From positions 7,648,745 to 7,712,744 of the forward strand of contig NC_052404.1 in NCBI RefSeq assembly GCF_009389715.1: 64,000 nt of DNA. Direction: 5' to 3'. Position 1 is the stretch's first letter. Every line of letters starts with the position of its first letter. The DNA is from Phoenix dactylifera. Its lineage: Eukaryota; Streptophyta; Magnoliopsida; Arecales; Arecaceae. Shown here one piece after another: positions 46,527 through 59,100 of the stretch. The position numbers and the translations under genes are program-made. The notes beneath the pieces were generated by a model that saw only the letters and a program-made list of their open reading frames with translations, searched no databases and was not told the origin of the DNA.

Positions 46527-49500
46527 ATGCATGCTGGTTCTGAACGTGGACCTACAGAGACATACACGGTACTCTTGCCTCTCAACAGCATTTAGTTGCA
46601 TTATGCCTTATAATATTCAGAAAAAAATGATCTTGATATCCACAATTTCAGTGAGTCTTGAATGAATCAGTGTTCCTTATTAGTCATGGAATGATTAAAC
46701 TTCAGAAACTAATGAAATATTTACATAATTGATTGAAAACAAGGATCTGTAGAGCTTCAGATCAAGGATTTAAGTGCTGCCAGCATAGGGTGTGCTGATT
46801 TTTTTTTTTAAAGACTTTTTGTTTTGGTGCTGAGCAGCATCAAATTGTATTTATCCTTGCCGAAATGGCATGGGTTGATACAGACCACGACAGGTTGAGA
46901 CCCTGTGACATGCAGGAAATCGCAGCATGCATTTTCTTTTTCTTTTTGCATGAGATCTTAGTTGCTTTTCTATGCTAAGCAGATCTTATTATAATTTTAA
47001 CAAGTATTTTTGGTCATAAGCTTTCCATCTATTAGTAAGAACTGTTCCTGTCCTCTGGCTTACAGATGCCTGGTGGTGGTCCGAACCCCCGTATAGCATT
47101 TGTTCCACCTCCTGGTGGGGTTGATTATATGGGTAATGAAGTGGCACCAGAATATATTTTTGATCGGGGTCTAAACTATCCAGGTGCCAACAATTATGGG
47201 TATTATTGTACAGGTAAATTTTTTAGCTTCAGTGATTTTATTAGGTCATCGACTTAGATAATTATGAAAAAGATTGGGTGTGTCAGTTGCCTGACTGGTT
47301 TACTTCATAAAACAGGATTTGAACCGCCTGGTGAATGGGGTGAGGATCATAGGATTTTTGCATTGGATGGTCAAGATCTTCATTACTCAGTAAGGTTTAA
47401 TTTAAGTGAACTCTGATTAGAATGACTGATATATTTGTTTTATTCAGCACCAATGATCTTGTAATATCTCTGCTCCTTGATCTTACAGGGTATGCAAACT
47501 GATAGTTTGCCATCTGGATATTATACACCTAGCTATGGATATGCGGAGATGCCTCACGGTCAATATAATCCTTACATACCTGGTGCTGTCGTAGGAATTG
47601 ATGGCCCATTTGTAGGAAGCCAGCAGTATCTCAGCAGTCCATACCAGACTCCTGTTTCTTCACCTGCTTATGCTCCAGTCCTTGTTCGCCCTAGTTCAGA
47701 TTTTATGCCTAGTAGCTCTGCAGACCCTCTGTTATTCAGCACTGGTGCATCAATTGCGAGCGGACCTGTTACTGCAGGCACAAAATCTTCACTTCTGCAA
47801 GCATCTATCGGTGCAGCTGCTTCTTCTCAAACAGCTGCCTTAGGGAGTCTGGCACCAGCGTTTGTGCCTTACCGGCCCTCGCATCGGAATCGTACCACAA
47901 CAAAACCATCGGAAGGGCCACAATTTAATATACCACAAAGTAATCAACATTTATTGCAGGACTCCATGATGCATGGTAGTGTCTGTACTACAAATCAGGT
48001 ATTATTACTAAAATTTAAGATAATTCTGGTTTCAGTTGGGGCGGAAGTCCATTAAAGGTCCTTTGTGCAGTTGATTTTTCAAGGGACCTATTTGGCCACT
48101 TAAAATGATGAGTCAAGGGCTTCAATTACTTTATTTTTAACAGTGCCATTATCATTTCATGGTCCTTGTTTTGTTTTCCTCTTTCTTCTTTGTGCATTTC
48201 CACATTGTAGGTCCCGTCAGATTATATTGCTAACCTTTTCCACATTTGTTTTTACTATATTGGGGCTTGTGTTTGAATATATTTGTTCACAGGATGGTCC
48301 TTCTTCTGGTTTGATGCAAGGAACAGATTGCTTCTCACATGGAGTTGCTTTTGTTACTGGTCCGATAAAAGTTACTGCATCTAATGACTTCACAAACACT
48401 GGATCCAATGTTCGTGGATGTGCCTCAGTGGATACATATAGACCAAGGTTTCATTTTAATGGGGTTGCAAACAATGAGAGTGGAAGCCCAAATGTATTAG
48501 TTGAGCAAAATAAGGGACCTAGGACAAACAGGTCAAAGGGTAGGTGGATTTCAGCAGGTTCTGATGGAGCCGAACCGAGTAAAGTAAGTACTAGTACTGC
48601 ACAAGGAAACATCACGATTAATGCCGGCCAATTTAATAGGGACGACTTCCCAGTTGATCATCCAGATGCCAAGTTTTTTGTCATCAAATCTTATAGTGAA
48701 GATGATGTGCACAAGAGTATGAAGTATAATGTGTGGTCAAGCACTCCTAATGGAAACAAGAGGTTGGATAGTGCATATGAAGATGCACACAGAATATCTG
48801 TGGGAAAGTCAGGAAAGTGTCCTGTCTTTCTCTTCTTTTCTGTGAGTGATCTGCCTTTTCATTTGGATGCCTTGTCCGAGGCACTATTCTGTTGACGGGT
48901 GATATGGTGATCCTTAACTAAAAAGAATTCTGCTGTGTGTAGGTTAATGCAAGTGGACAGTTTTGTGGTGTCGCTGAAATGATGGGACCTGTTGATTTCA
49001 AGAGGGACATGGATTTCTGGCAGCAAGATAAGTGGTCTGGGAGCTTCCCTGTGAAATGGCACATCATAAAGGATGTGCCAAACACTAGCTTTCGTCACAT
49101 CATACTAGAGAACAATGAAAACAAGCCTGTAACTAATAGCAGAGATACCCAGGAGGTTTGTGGCAAAACCTTCTTGCTTTACTATTTGCTGCCTTTTTTC
49201 CAGCATTGATTTAATGTTGGCCAAGTGCATGCATGTGAAAATTATTTTTGCATATTGAAGTGTTCCGTTCTATGGCAATGTTAACCAGCTATAGTGTGAC
49301 AGTAGGTTCTGGACACTTGGACAGTTTATGGTCATTGAATTCTCCAAACTCAAAACTAAGGATTCTGGACATGTTTCACATATGTAAATTGTTAATTTTG
49401 TGTAAGTATTTGGATGTAGTTAAATGTTATATTGTTTTCTATTAATTGCAATAGCAGAGATAAAGAAACAGTTCACATATAATCCATATCATGTATTTCT

Positions 49501-51514
49501 GATTAACCAATAACATGGCATAGGTTGTCCATGAGTAGACATGGCTGATCAGTGCAACTAATTTGTCAATATGTTGAAATGCATGTGGACCTATGTTGAG
49601 ACTTTAGGTTTCATTTTGTGTTCTTAGTTTTTCTCAGGTGTTTTTTGTTTATTAATTTTTTTCTAAAAATAATTAAATACGAGTCTAGAGGTGACAAATG
49701 AATGAGAAAGACTTAAGTTCTTTATGATTTGCTTTGTCGAATTTTGAATTCTTTGCCAAGACTGTGAGCATCAGTACACATATGGTTTGATGCTTGTCCC
49801 TACTCTTGCATTTTAGCCAAGTGAAAAACTAGACGTCACATTCAGCAAGTGTAGCTTTTGTTACACTTTTATAATTTGTCTTATCAGGGTATTGTGCATA
49901 GAGTTTCTTACGTGCAGGACTTTAATTAGGCTTTTCTTTATTGATCAACCTGGTCTTTTTATAATTTAAACTTCCATCACAAAGAGTTAAGCATCATTCT
50001 TCCATTTTTGGATGGAAGGTTGAATGATGATATTCTTGTTGCTTCTGTTTAGTTGTTGAAAGATTATTGGACAGGTGGTCTTTGTTTGGTGCTTCAGTTT
50101 CCATTTAGATTTCCATATCAAGTTCCTTGTTGGTTCTATTACTTGGAGAGAGCTCGTAGTGAATTGTATATTTTTGTTATAATATTTGTTCATTTCTTTC
50201 TTTCCTTTTTGTTTTTGCTTCTTTTTTGCTCTATTATCATCAATTAAACTTGTAGCACATCACCTGGTCCGTAATGACTCTCAGCTGCTACATTAACTGT
50301 AGAATGATAATCAGAACTGAATGTTTTACTACTACTTTCTGTTAGCTCATATCTGATGCATCTGTAATGATTATCTTTAAAGTGGAATTCCTATTTACTC
50401 CAATTTGAACTCATTATTTTGCCTCATTTATGTGCAGATACCATATAACTCAGGCATGAATATGCTAAATATATTTAAAAGTAGCCCTCTGAGGATGCCG
50501 ATACTTGATCACTTTATGTTTTATGAGGAGCGTCAGAAGGTGATGCGTGAAGAAAAATACAGGCATCATGGAAGAAGCTTCAGTGGTTCTCCTTATGTGC
50601 CTGTATTTGTTCCTGCAAGCGAACCAGCTGGTACAGCTGAACACCTCCTGAAAGCAGGTGAAAAGCTATCAGTTACAGATCAGTCTTCAAAAGCAGTCAA
50701 TGAAGGGCCTGGCACCGCATCTGGTTGGCCTCCACCTCCAGCTAACAAGGAGAGGCAAACTGATGGTGTAGTTAATCGTCCTCCAAATGGAAAACAGCTT
50801 GGTATTGCAATGGATCAGCTTCCTAAAGCAGTTGGACAACAGTCTTCCAAAGCCGATGGAAAATGTCTGAGGGATGCCTCCAATCAACATCTGGAGGCAG
50901 GCAGAACACAACCAAGCAGTGCTGTTGCTCAGCATTCAAAAGCTGATGAAGAACAACTAAATGCTACTGTTGATCAACATGCTAAAGTTGATGGAAAGCA
51001 ATTAAATGCTGCAGTTGATCAACTTCGGAAAGCTGACATAAGAAAACAAAGTTGTACTATTCATCTGCCTCCTAAGGAAGATGGGACAAGGAATGAAGTT
51101 GATCAGCTTTCAACACCAGATGGTTCTATAAAGACCAAGGATGCTAGGAGTTCAGGTGAGTTACGTCCTAAGAGCGGACAGTTGACAGCAAAGTGGGGTT
51201 CCTCCAAATCATCTTACGATACCACCAGTGCTAAGCATGATGAGGCAGGAGATACAAAGGATGTGAATACTGTAATGAAGATTGGGTTCCTCTCTATTGA
51301 TCCAAGGAAAGGTGATTCTAGAAGCTCTAGGGTGGTGGCAGCCGAGGCCACTCCAACGGATGTTGTCAAAGTTGGTTCAGTGCAAATCAAGGTGAAGGGC
51401 TTTGGTGAATCATCTTCCAGGCTTACAAGTGTAGGGACTCTTCCTATTGAACCTGAAGGACGAAAAGGTAATATGCAGGGATCGATGGCTGACATTCATC
51501 TGCCAAAGAAATGA
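46527..51514 (+). CDS. ECT: YTH-domain m6A reader of the ECT family
   Basis: Seven coding exons: 46527-46568, 47066-47213, 47316-47389, 47489-47998, 48293-48841, 48943-49155 and 50438-51514. All are GT-AG and in phase, giving 870 aa. The N-terminal half is low-complexity and YPSG-rich, with the ECT-typical [27 protein letters not shown] and [16 protein letters not shown]. The YTH domain spans about residues 384-530 ([52 protein letters not shown]). The predicted m6A cage tryptophans are W406, W467 and W472. ECT proteins bind m6A in mRNA in the cytoplasm (family knowledge). Unusually, about 320 residues follow the YTH domain, encoded in the last exon; they include 15-residue repeats. The start ATG follows an in-frame stop; a second in-frame Met opens the next exon. 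Confidence 0.93.
50924..51058 (+). repeat. Three 15-residue repeats in the C-terminal tail of the YTH protein
   Basis: The consecutive units [30 protein letters not shown] and [15 protein letters not shown] are encoded by 45-bp DNA repeats. More decayed units seem to precede them ([18 protein letters not shown]). The composition is hydrophilic, rich in K, D and Q, which suggests a disordered or helical segment. Confidence 0.8.
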
Positions 51515-52859
51515 AATCAAGGATTGCAATAGCAGGCTAATTGCTTTTGTCTTCTTTTATATCATCTCAGTGGGGCCTTTAACAGGGTTGTCAGTCAACT
51601 TACTGAAGCTTGTCTTTCTTTGTTGGTCCTATTCACCCCACTAAATCTCAGAACTTTTGTGGAGATTATTTGCTGCTTGTTTACTGCATTGCTAATTGCC
51701 CTGATTGATCAGTGTTTCGGGGAAATGGTATTGAGTGTTGGGCACTTGTTTTCATCCAGATCTGAAATTTCATTTTGGAAGCTTACAGGATGAATTCTTC
51801 TCTGTTTTTTTTATATCAATAGGCGAAATATTGATACTAAATTGCTGAGTTATTTCCTAGTCTATCTGGCATTTTCTTTCTCCTGCTGTGGTCTGTTAAC
51901 AACTTTGATCCATCAGGCACATATTTGAATGAGTTTGTGGATTTTCTTCTATAGAACGAACCAAAAATCTAAGCCAAAAATATGATGTTGGGGTAGTATA
52001 CTTGTAAATATTGTTCGATGGTGATGGGTCATTATCAAGCTGAATCCTCTGAAATTCTGAAGAAATACCTGAGTCCATGCAAGCTAATTATCCAGTTATA
52101 TAACGGCCGGGGATATTGGCATAAGGCCATGCTTGCTTTCTTGATTAATGGTTAAATCTTTTGATTTTAATCTTGTGGTCCATTGCCCATCAAATGATTA
52201 TATTTCATTGAAAGTAATATTTATTTATTTTTTAATTTCTTGTGCTCCTTGCTTTATGTTGAATGATTACAAAGCCAGTCTAGTAAGCTGCGAATGATAC
52301 ATGATGTTGAGTGCATCAAAGGTGGAGGGTATGAGTTATATTACAAGCTATATAAAAAAAAAAAAGCAGCTTTGAGAAGAGTGATATGGGGCTCTCTGAC
52401 AAAAAAAAGAGGAGTTAGAAGCCAATGCTTCAAAAGAATGATGCCATACCGATGGGATAATTCTCCACAAAAATCATTATTAATCATCGTAACATATGTT
52501 ATTTTCTCAAACTAGCTTGGACAATGATTATGTAGATTTAAAATAATAAAGCTTACAACAGTCATTACTGGCAGAAAAGAATGGTAAATAATGAAAAACT
52601 TACAATGCTAATAAAATTTTTGAATTGCAACATTATATTGGAAAGGTGAGCAAATGACAGACAGCTATTCCTAATGTTTACGGAAGTAGATAGAAGCAGG
52701 CTGATAGCTCTTGAACTTCTGTTTCTTTAATTTTTTTTTAATTTCAGAAATAATTTTATGGGACCTTTTATTTATTTATTTTCTCTCTATTAATTGTACT
52801 ATGATTTCATCAAAAGGCATTATTATCTATAAAAAAAATTCTAGTCATGAGTTATTAAT
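51515..52859. other. YTH gene 3' UTR and intergenic DNA
   Basis: The first 300-400 bp are probably the 3' UTR of the YTH gene; the polyadenylation site is not fixed. The rest is AT-rich with no gene. Confidence 0.45.
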
Positions 52860-53530
52860 TAAGGTTTCAAGTGCCGTTTGAGTATCAGGATCTTTTCGGT
52901 GCACGACCGATGTAGGATTGAACGTAAACAAGAATAGCTCAGGAAGGAAGTAGGAAGAGAGCCGGAGGCGGATAAGCTCACCGGCGGCCGTGCGGAGCGA
53001 GGAAGGCCGCACGTCGGTGATCTCGCCGAGGTTCGGGTGGGCGCGGCCGCAGCGAAAGGCGGCGATGACACCTTTGGAGTCGGGTTCCTCCTGGTTCGCA
53101 GACAACAGTCCGCTGTCGGGTTTTCCGCTACGTCCGGCCGCAGAGTTTTCATTCTGGGGGCGGGTTTACCAAAAAGCACAAAAGGGCAAAAAAACAAAAA
53201 AATCCATCGATTCGACGGCCGTGAACACGAGATTGGCAACCCCGCGAGAAACCGGCGGCTTCGGCGGGATTGGTGGTTTCGGGTGCCCACGGATTAGGAT
53301 GTTACGTGCGGCCTGCGGGCGTTTCATGGAAATTACGACCTTCTGATCTTGACACGTCACCGTGGGACCACCAATTCGTGGCCAGCGTGAGGATCACGGC
53401 GGATGGACGGCCGGGATTTGAAGGGGGCGGACGCCGGCAATGGGGTTACGTAGGATCCACGCGGCCGCCGAAGAAGAAGGTACGGTGGCGAGAAGGGCCG
53501 GAAATGAGTTCGGTTTCTTTCTCTTTTTTT
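52860..53530. other. GC-rich, CpG-rich island of unknown role
   Basis: About 670 bp clearly richer in G, C and CpG than both flanks. Overlapping open frames occur on both strands (minus 52,845-53,290, plus 52,990-53,536). One minus-strand frame reads SKGVIAAFRCGRAHPNLGE and then ITDVRPSSLRTAAG, which could be real protein, but I do not recognise it and found no partner exons. It may be the first exon and promoter of a lost or undetected gene, or a transposon piece. Confidence 0.4.
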
Positions 53531-54551
53531 ATTTAATTTTTGTTCAATGGCTGGCTAAAATTGACTACATGGAGGTAAGGCTAATAATTAAATTGACCCT
53601 CTTTAGTGGGCTTCATGTCTTATTAGCTAGCATTGTCTTGCTATCCTATTCAAGAATACTCAAATATTTCTATCATATATTAGATGTCTTATGTACAAAT
53701 AAAGTTCACAGATGCATCGATGGGAATAATTAACATTTAAAAAACAAATAAACAGAGGGTTTTCATGATTATTTGTCACTCTTTCAAATGTTATAGTCGT
53801 TTGAAATAAGGTGGCGAAACTATTATCATGAAAATGTGGCAATTGTGAATTATTTTTTTTATTTATTGCCACCACAAAAGTTGTCATACATAAAAACGCC
53901 GGCAAATGAGCAATGCTTTAATACTATATTATTTTTAAAAATTTATAGAGTATCTAATAATCACCTCCATAACGTGTCAATTATTTCGTAGAAACCGATA
54001 ATAAATATATACAGCATCTATCTATTAAAGTGATATATCAGGATTCTTAGTATGTATGGCTTTCACTTATAAATACCAATATATTCTTACCTTTCTTATT
54101 CTATGCATTTGTTGTTGCCGCAAAAAATAAGATTTTGCATAAAAACAAAGAGAGATTTTTTTTTTTATTATTTTTTGATGAGTTAAAGGTGGAATTTTGA
54201 CGCATTAATGTTTATTACCGCTCCATACCTTTTTTTTTTTGTGATAAATTTTTCATCCATGATATCTTCAAGGACTCACCAACTTTAATTACTTTCTAAT
54301 ATTCGTTTGACATCTTGATATACTTGCTCTTGTAGGACTAAACTCTAATCTGACATCATATAATAATTTTTAACACCTGGCTCTTATTTTTTTTTGTTGA
54401 CACTCTCTTGAATCTACCAATAGTAATTCTTTTATATAGACTTATTGTAATCAATACTAATTTAATATATGGTTGATAGCTAAGATAAAATTTTTAGAGA
54501 GTGCGATCCACTAATTATATGGAGGCTATGCATCATATGTATATATGGATA

Positions 54552-54613
<62 letters not shown>

Positions 54614-54660
54614 GAATTAAAACAAAAGAAGGGAGAAAAGGAAGTAAGAAAAGCAAGGAA
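53531..54660. other. AT-rich intergenic DNA with (AT)n microsatellite
   Basis: No gene recognised. An (AT)n run lies at about 54,555-54,609, shortly upstream of the 5' UTR of the peptidase gene, so it could affect its promoter spacing. Confidence 0.6.
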
Positions 54661-56173
54661 TCATAACAAATGCGACTCGCAGGTTAATTTGTTCTCTTCC
54701 TCTTCCTTTATCGCTATCTAATCTCGTGTCCTTGATCTCTGCTGCAATCGCTATCCTGTTTGAAAGAGACCCAACACCATCTTCTGTCTGCTCGCTTTTT
54801 ATATCCTCCCCTATCTCCCATCAAGGCGAGTTCTGATCTCGCTCATCGTCACCCACGACGGCCATTTTATTCATATAAAAATCGGTTTTTTCGAATCGTT
54901 TTTCGTTTTCTCCGTCTTTTGAATGGTAAAAGGTGAGAACCTTGACGGGTTGGTCGATGAACTGGTGCTGAAAATTTCTGTCAAAATACTTTTTTTTCCG
55001 TCATGTTTCTTGCGTTTTTTGATCTTCGATTGGATTTGCTAGGCTGCTTCGTGTGTGATGTCCTTTGATGCGTTTGAAATCTTTGATTTTATCGAATTGT
55101 GTCTCTATTTCCATGAATCAGTTCACATGCCCATCCTCATAACTAGAGCAGATTCCCGCCAATTATCGTAAGTAAAAGCTGAAAACTTTCATGATTCTAT
55201 TGTTTTCTAATCTTGGGTTAGTTTCTTTAGTTCGCATCGTCTAATTCCGATGTCAGTGGTGTATTAGGCTTTCTTGAAACTTCCCAACTGGTTGCTGGGG
55301 CTTTTGATCATTGAGGGGATTCATGCTTTCTAATCCATTAAAGAGGGAGTAGTTGTTAGTCCATTCATGGATTTTAGTCTTCTGCTGTGATCAAATGGAG
55401 GCTTTCGATGGCCCAATTTATTGAACTATCTCTGATGCCTAGTTGTATGTTGATAGTCTTCTTTGCTTGCCCTTTAATTTCATTCAATCAAGTGCTGTGC
55501 TATTTTGTGTTATTTCATTTTCCTTTTTGGAATTTCCCTTTTTGTACTCTTAATCAAGTTTCTGTCTCTATGCATATGACTTGTCTCGGAGTTTCTGTAA
55601 GAATACTACGTTTTTTCTTATATTTGCGGCAAATATTTGCTGAGATGGTACCTCTTCCCTTCTATTTTTGGTGATTTTTTGGCAACTGGTCTTGGGTTGC
55701 AAAAAGGAGATGCAGTTATTACTGCAAGGGTATCTCATCATTCACAGGATTTGGCTCTGACAAATTTCTCAGTTTTGATGTCTTTTCCATCTAAATTCTA
55801 CTTGTTTGGCTTTAGAGCGCCCACTGTTTTGGGTTTCTTTATGAAGATTTGTTCTAACTGGCCTGTTCTGAGCTCCTTCTAACTTTTTTGCTTGATCTCA
55901 GCATGTGTTATTGGTTCCAAGTCAACTGAAGTGGTAGCAAGAATTTCTTTTTTTTTTTTTCTTGTACAGTGGAATGCATTTGATATTCACAATCAATACT
56001 GTCTCTGACTTGATTTGTTTCTTCATCATTTTACTTGAATTGATTATCTATTATTTTCTTATCTGAAGCAGTTTGTAGAACAATCAACTACATTTGGTTG
56101 CTGGTACAAAGAGAGCATATATAATTGAACTAATTAAGGATTCATTAGCTTAATATACCTGAAATTACGATAA

Positions 56174-59100
56174 ATGGGTTCGGAAGGGCCTTCAGTGATA
56201 ACTGTTCATGCTACTGGATTCAAGAAATTTCATGGGGTTTCTGAGAATCCAACAGAAACAATTGTCAGTAATCTGAAGAAATTCATGGAAAAGAAAGGAT
56301 TGCCAAAAGGCCTTGTTCTTGGGAACTGCAAGGTTCTTGACACTGCTGGACAGGGAGCACTTGGTCCACTTTATGAACTATTTGAGTCTTCTGTGAGTGG
56401 ACGAGACAATGAATCTTCGAATGTGGGGCCAGTCATTTGGGTCAGTTGCTCAACTTCTCTCTCTCTCTCTCTCTCTCCTAGGATCAATCATCATGTGATT
56501 TAGTGACTATTTGAGGAAATTGTGCAAGAAATAGACATTTTGTCTAAAATTATCCAAAGAAGCATATAAAGAAAATAACTGTCCACCTTTTAATTCATAA
56601 CAGAAAATCCTCTCTTTATAGCCCTCTTGGATTTTTAACTTCTCCAAGTACCTCATTTTGCAGCATTACATATTTAATATGTTGGACATCAGTGTTCTTG
56701 GTAAGGATTCATATTAATGTACTGAATCATACTTTAGATGACAAAACAAGGTGCTCTGAAAAGTATGCATCATTGGAGGCTAGTACCAGGATGGTATTAA
56801 GTAATCTAATAACATCTTTCAAGTGTTATTATTCTCGGGGAACAAATCCTGTTACTCCTCCTTATCTTGTTCTTTTGAGCTGTGATTTTGTAACCAAATA
56901 ACATCAGCAGACATGACAACTTAGCTTGGATATGGCATTGTGACGGTTTAGAGCCGCCAGAAAAGCTTAACTTTAGTTCTATTTCAAAGGATCTATATAA
57001 TGCATTCCATCTAGATTTCATGGCCAGATAGGTTCTATAAGATTCGTGAATTTTACAGTAAATGCTCAGTTAACCTGATTCTTAAACTTGATATGTTGAC
57101 TGTTATTATATCAGTAAGAAAGTGGGTGCTATTTTCTTTATTAGCAGTTTGGTATCTGACCCACTCTAATTGATGAGTTTGGTTGAATCTGCTGCAAAAC
57201 TTGTAATGATTTTTCTTAATAGGCCACTTGATTGTCAACAATGCATTATAGTTCTTTATTTATGTGATTTCAGTCACGTACTGCATCTAGTCAGTCACTA
57301 TCCATTCACATCTCATCATGTACACTATTTCTTTCGCTATCACTTAGTCGTGTTTTTTCTGCTTCATCCTCCCTTAGCTATCCTTGCAGACTTGATTATT
57401 GCTTATTTTTAACATGGTTACCTACCTCCGATTCCAATTTATTTCTTTCATGCATGTTTTTTTTTATCTTGTTTTGATGCTTCATCAGATCCATTTTGGA
57501 GTCAATAGTGGTGCAACAAGGTTTGCCATTGAGAATCAAGCATTCAATGAGGCTACTTTTCGTTGTCCAGATGAGCTAGGATGGAAACCTCAGGTTAAAT
57601 CTGCTTTGCAATGTTGTTCTTTTTATCATTAGTTTCTACATTAATTTTATATATTTTAAATTCTTTGATATCAATTTTTCTTTGTTGTTTGTATTGCAGA
57701 GGCTTCCCATTGTACCTTCTGATGGAAGCATCTCACGAACACGTCAGGTATGCTTGCTTTGATGGCACTTATATTTGTTTCTTTTATGTTGACAAGATTT
57801 GGTGGAGCCTAGTTCATACTGTCAGGTAATAGATAATTTCTTTTCAAAATAATTTTCTAATGATCTTTTTTTGACATATATATGGCCATTGAGAGGCTTC
57901 CAGATTCTATCATATTCTATCATGGTAGATTAATTTGTGGGCATTAATGGGAAACATATAAATAAATGTTGTGTCAGACATTTGGCCGTTTAATTCCCTT
58001 TTCCAGAAGTTGTACCGCAACTGTTGATCAATTTTTCTTGCCAACAGTTACTTTTCCTCAAAGCTTTATAATTTTCTTGTAACATCCATTATCATCAGGA
58101 GCCACAAACTCATTCATTTAGCCTTCTCATATGTTGCAGTGACATGAGCTTGTGTCTGAGGAGCCTGCAGCTCATCCTTGCCCATATTCTTGAGAACTAG
58201 GATGCCTGACTGAAATCGGATGTGGGTGGGATTCGAACCCATGATTCATATCAATGTCACTGGTATCGACAACCAGTGGCTTGACCAACTCAGCCAGTTG
58301 GTTCCCTCATGTCACACTTCATATTAGCAAGTCTTTATCTCAATGGATCTACAAGATTAATGGTTAATTGAGTAGTTAAAAGCTTCAAATGATGTAATGG
58401 GTCTATATCTAGGAATTTATGAGGACCTTTGCCGCACTTGCTGAGATAACTGTTGTTCCCAAGTTGTTGGATGGCCATCATTCATTTTTATTGGCTTGAA
58501 GGCTGAACTAAAGAATGACTTACTTTTTGTATGAAGACATTGAAGTTACTAAATAGCCTATCACAGTTTCACTCATCTCTTTCATCATGTTGTCAACTTT
58601 ATAGTATTATTTCAAGTCTCATACAGACTCCTCGTTCCTTGTTTACAAGAACTCCCTATATCCGTTTTCGCACCTTTTTATTCTTTTTATAACAAGATCA
58701 TTATTCAAGAAGCTAGATCTTAACTTCCTTTACGATATGTCTAGGCCTTTAGGTTACTTATGTTTCTCATTGTTATTATGCAAGGTCTCTAGCTGATCCA
58801 TTGTCATATGCTTTTATGTTAGTCACTCAGATCTAAAACTTCTATAGGATGGGGTGAGTTGCTCATGATCCTACTCATAATATAAATTTGTTTGTTACTT
58901 AGTGTGTCTTACCATTTCTTGGTTAGAAATGACTGGTACTGAGGCATGTAATCATTGTTCTGTGCTGCATTCATTATGTCCTGAAGCTTGATATTTTTAC
59001 TTGTCTCTTTTTTCCATCCGTTATTGACTTCATATTCTGGTGTATCTTGTTATTGTGTGATTGGGTTGCTGATGTCCTTACTCATCTCTATTTGGAGATT

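Noticed and set aside
48143-48292. A separate start for a 250-codon frame upstream of YTH exon 5 (hydrophobic N-terminus)
   Set aside because: The stretch lies in the intron before exon 5. Splice sites on both sides and the conserved exon boundary show that the frame extension is chance.
58224-58306. A functional tRNA gene
   Set aside because: The A and B boxes fit, but the acceptor strands do not pair and the anticodon loop lacks the usual T before the anticodon.
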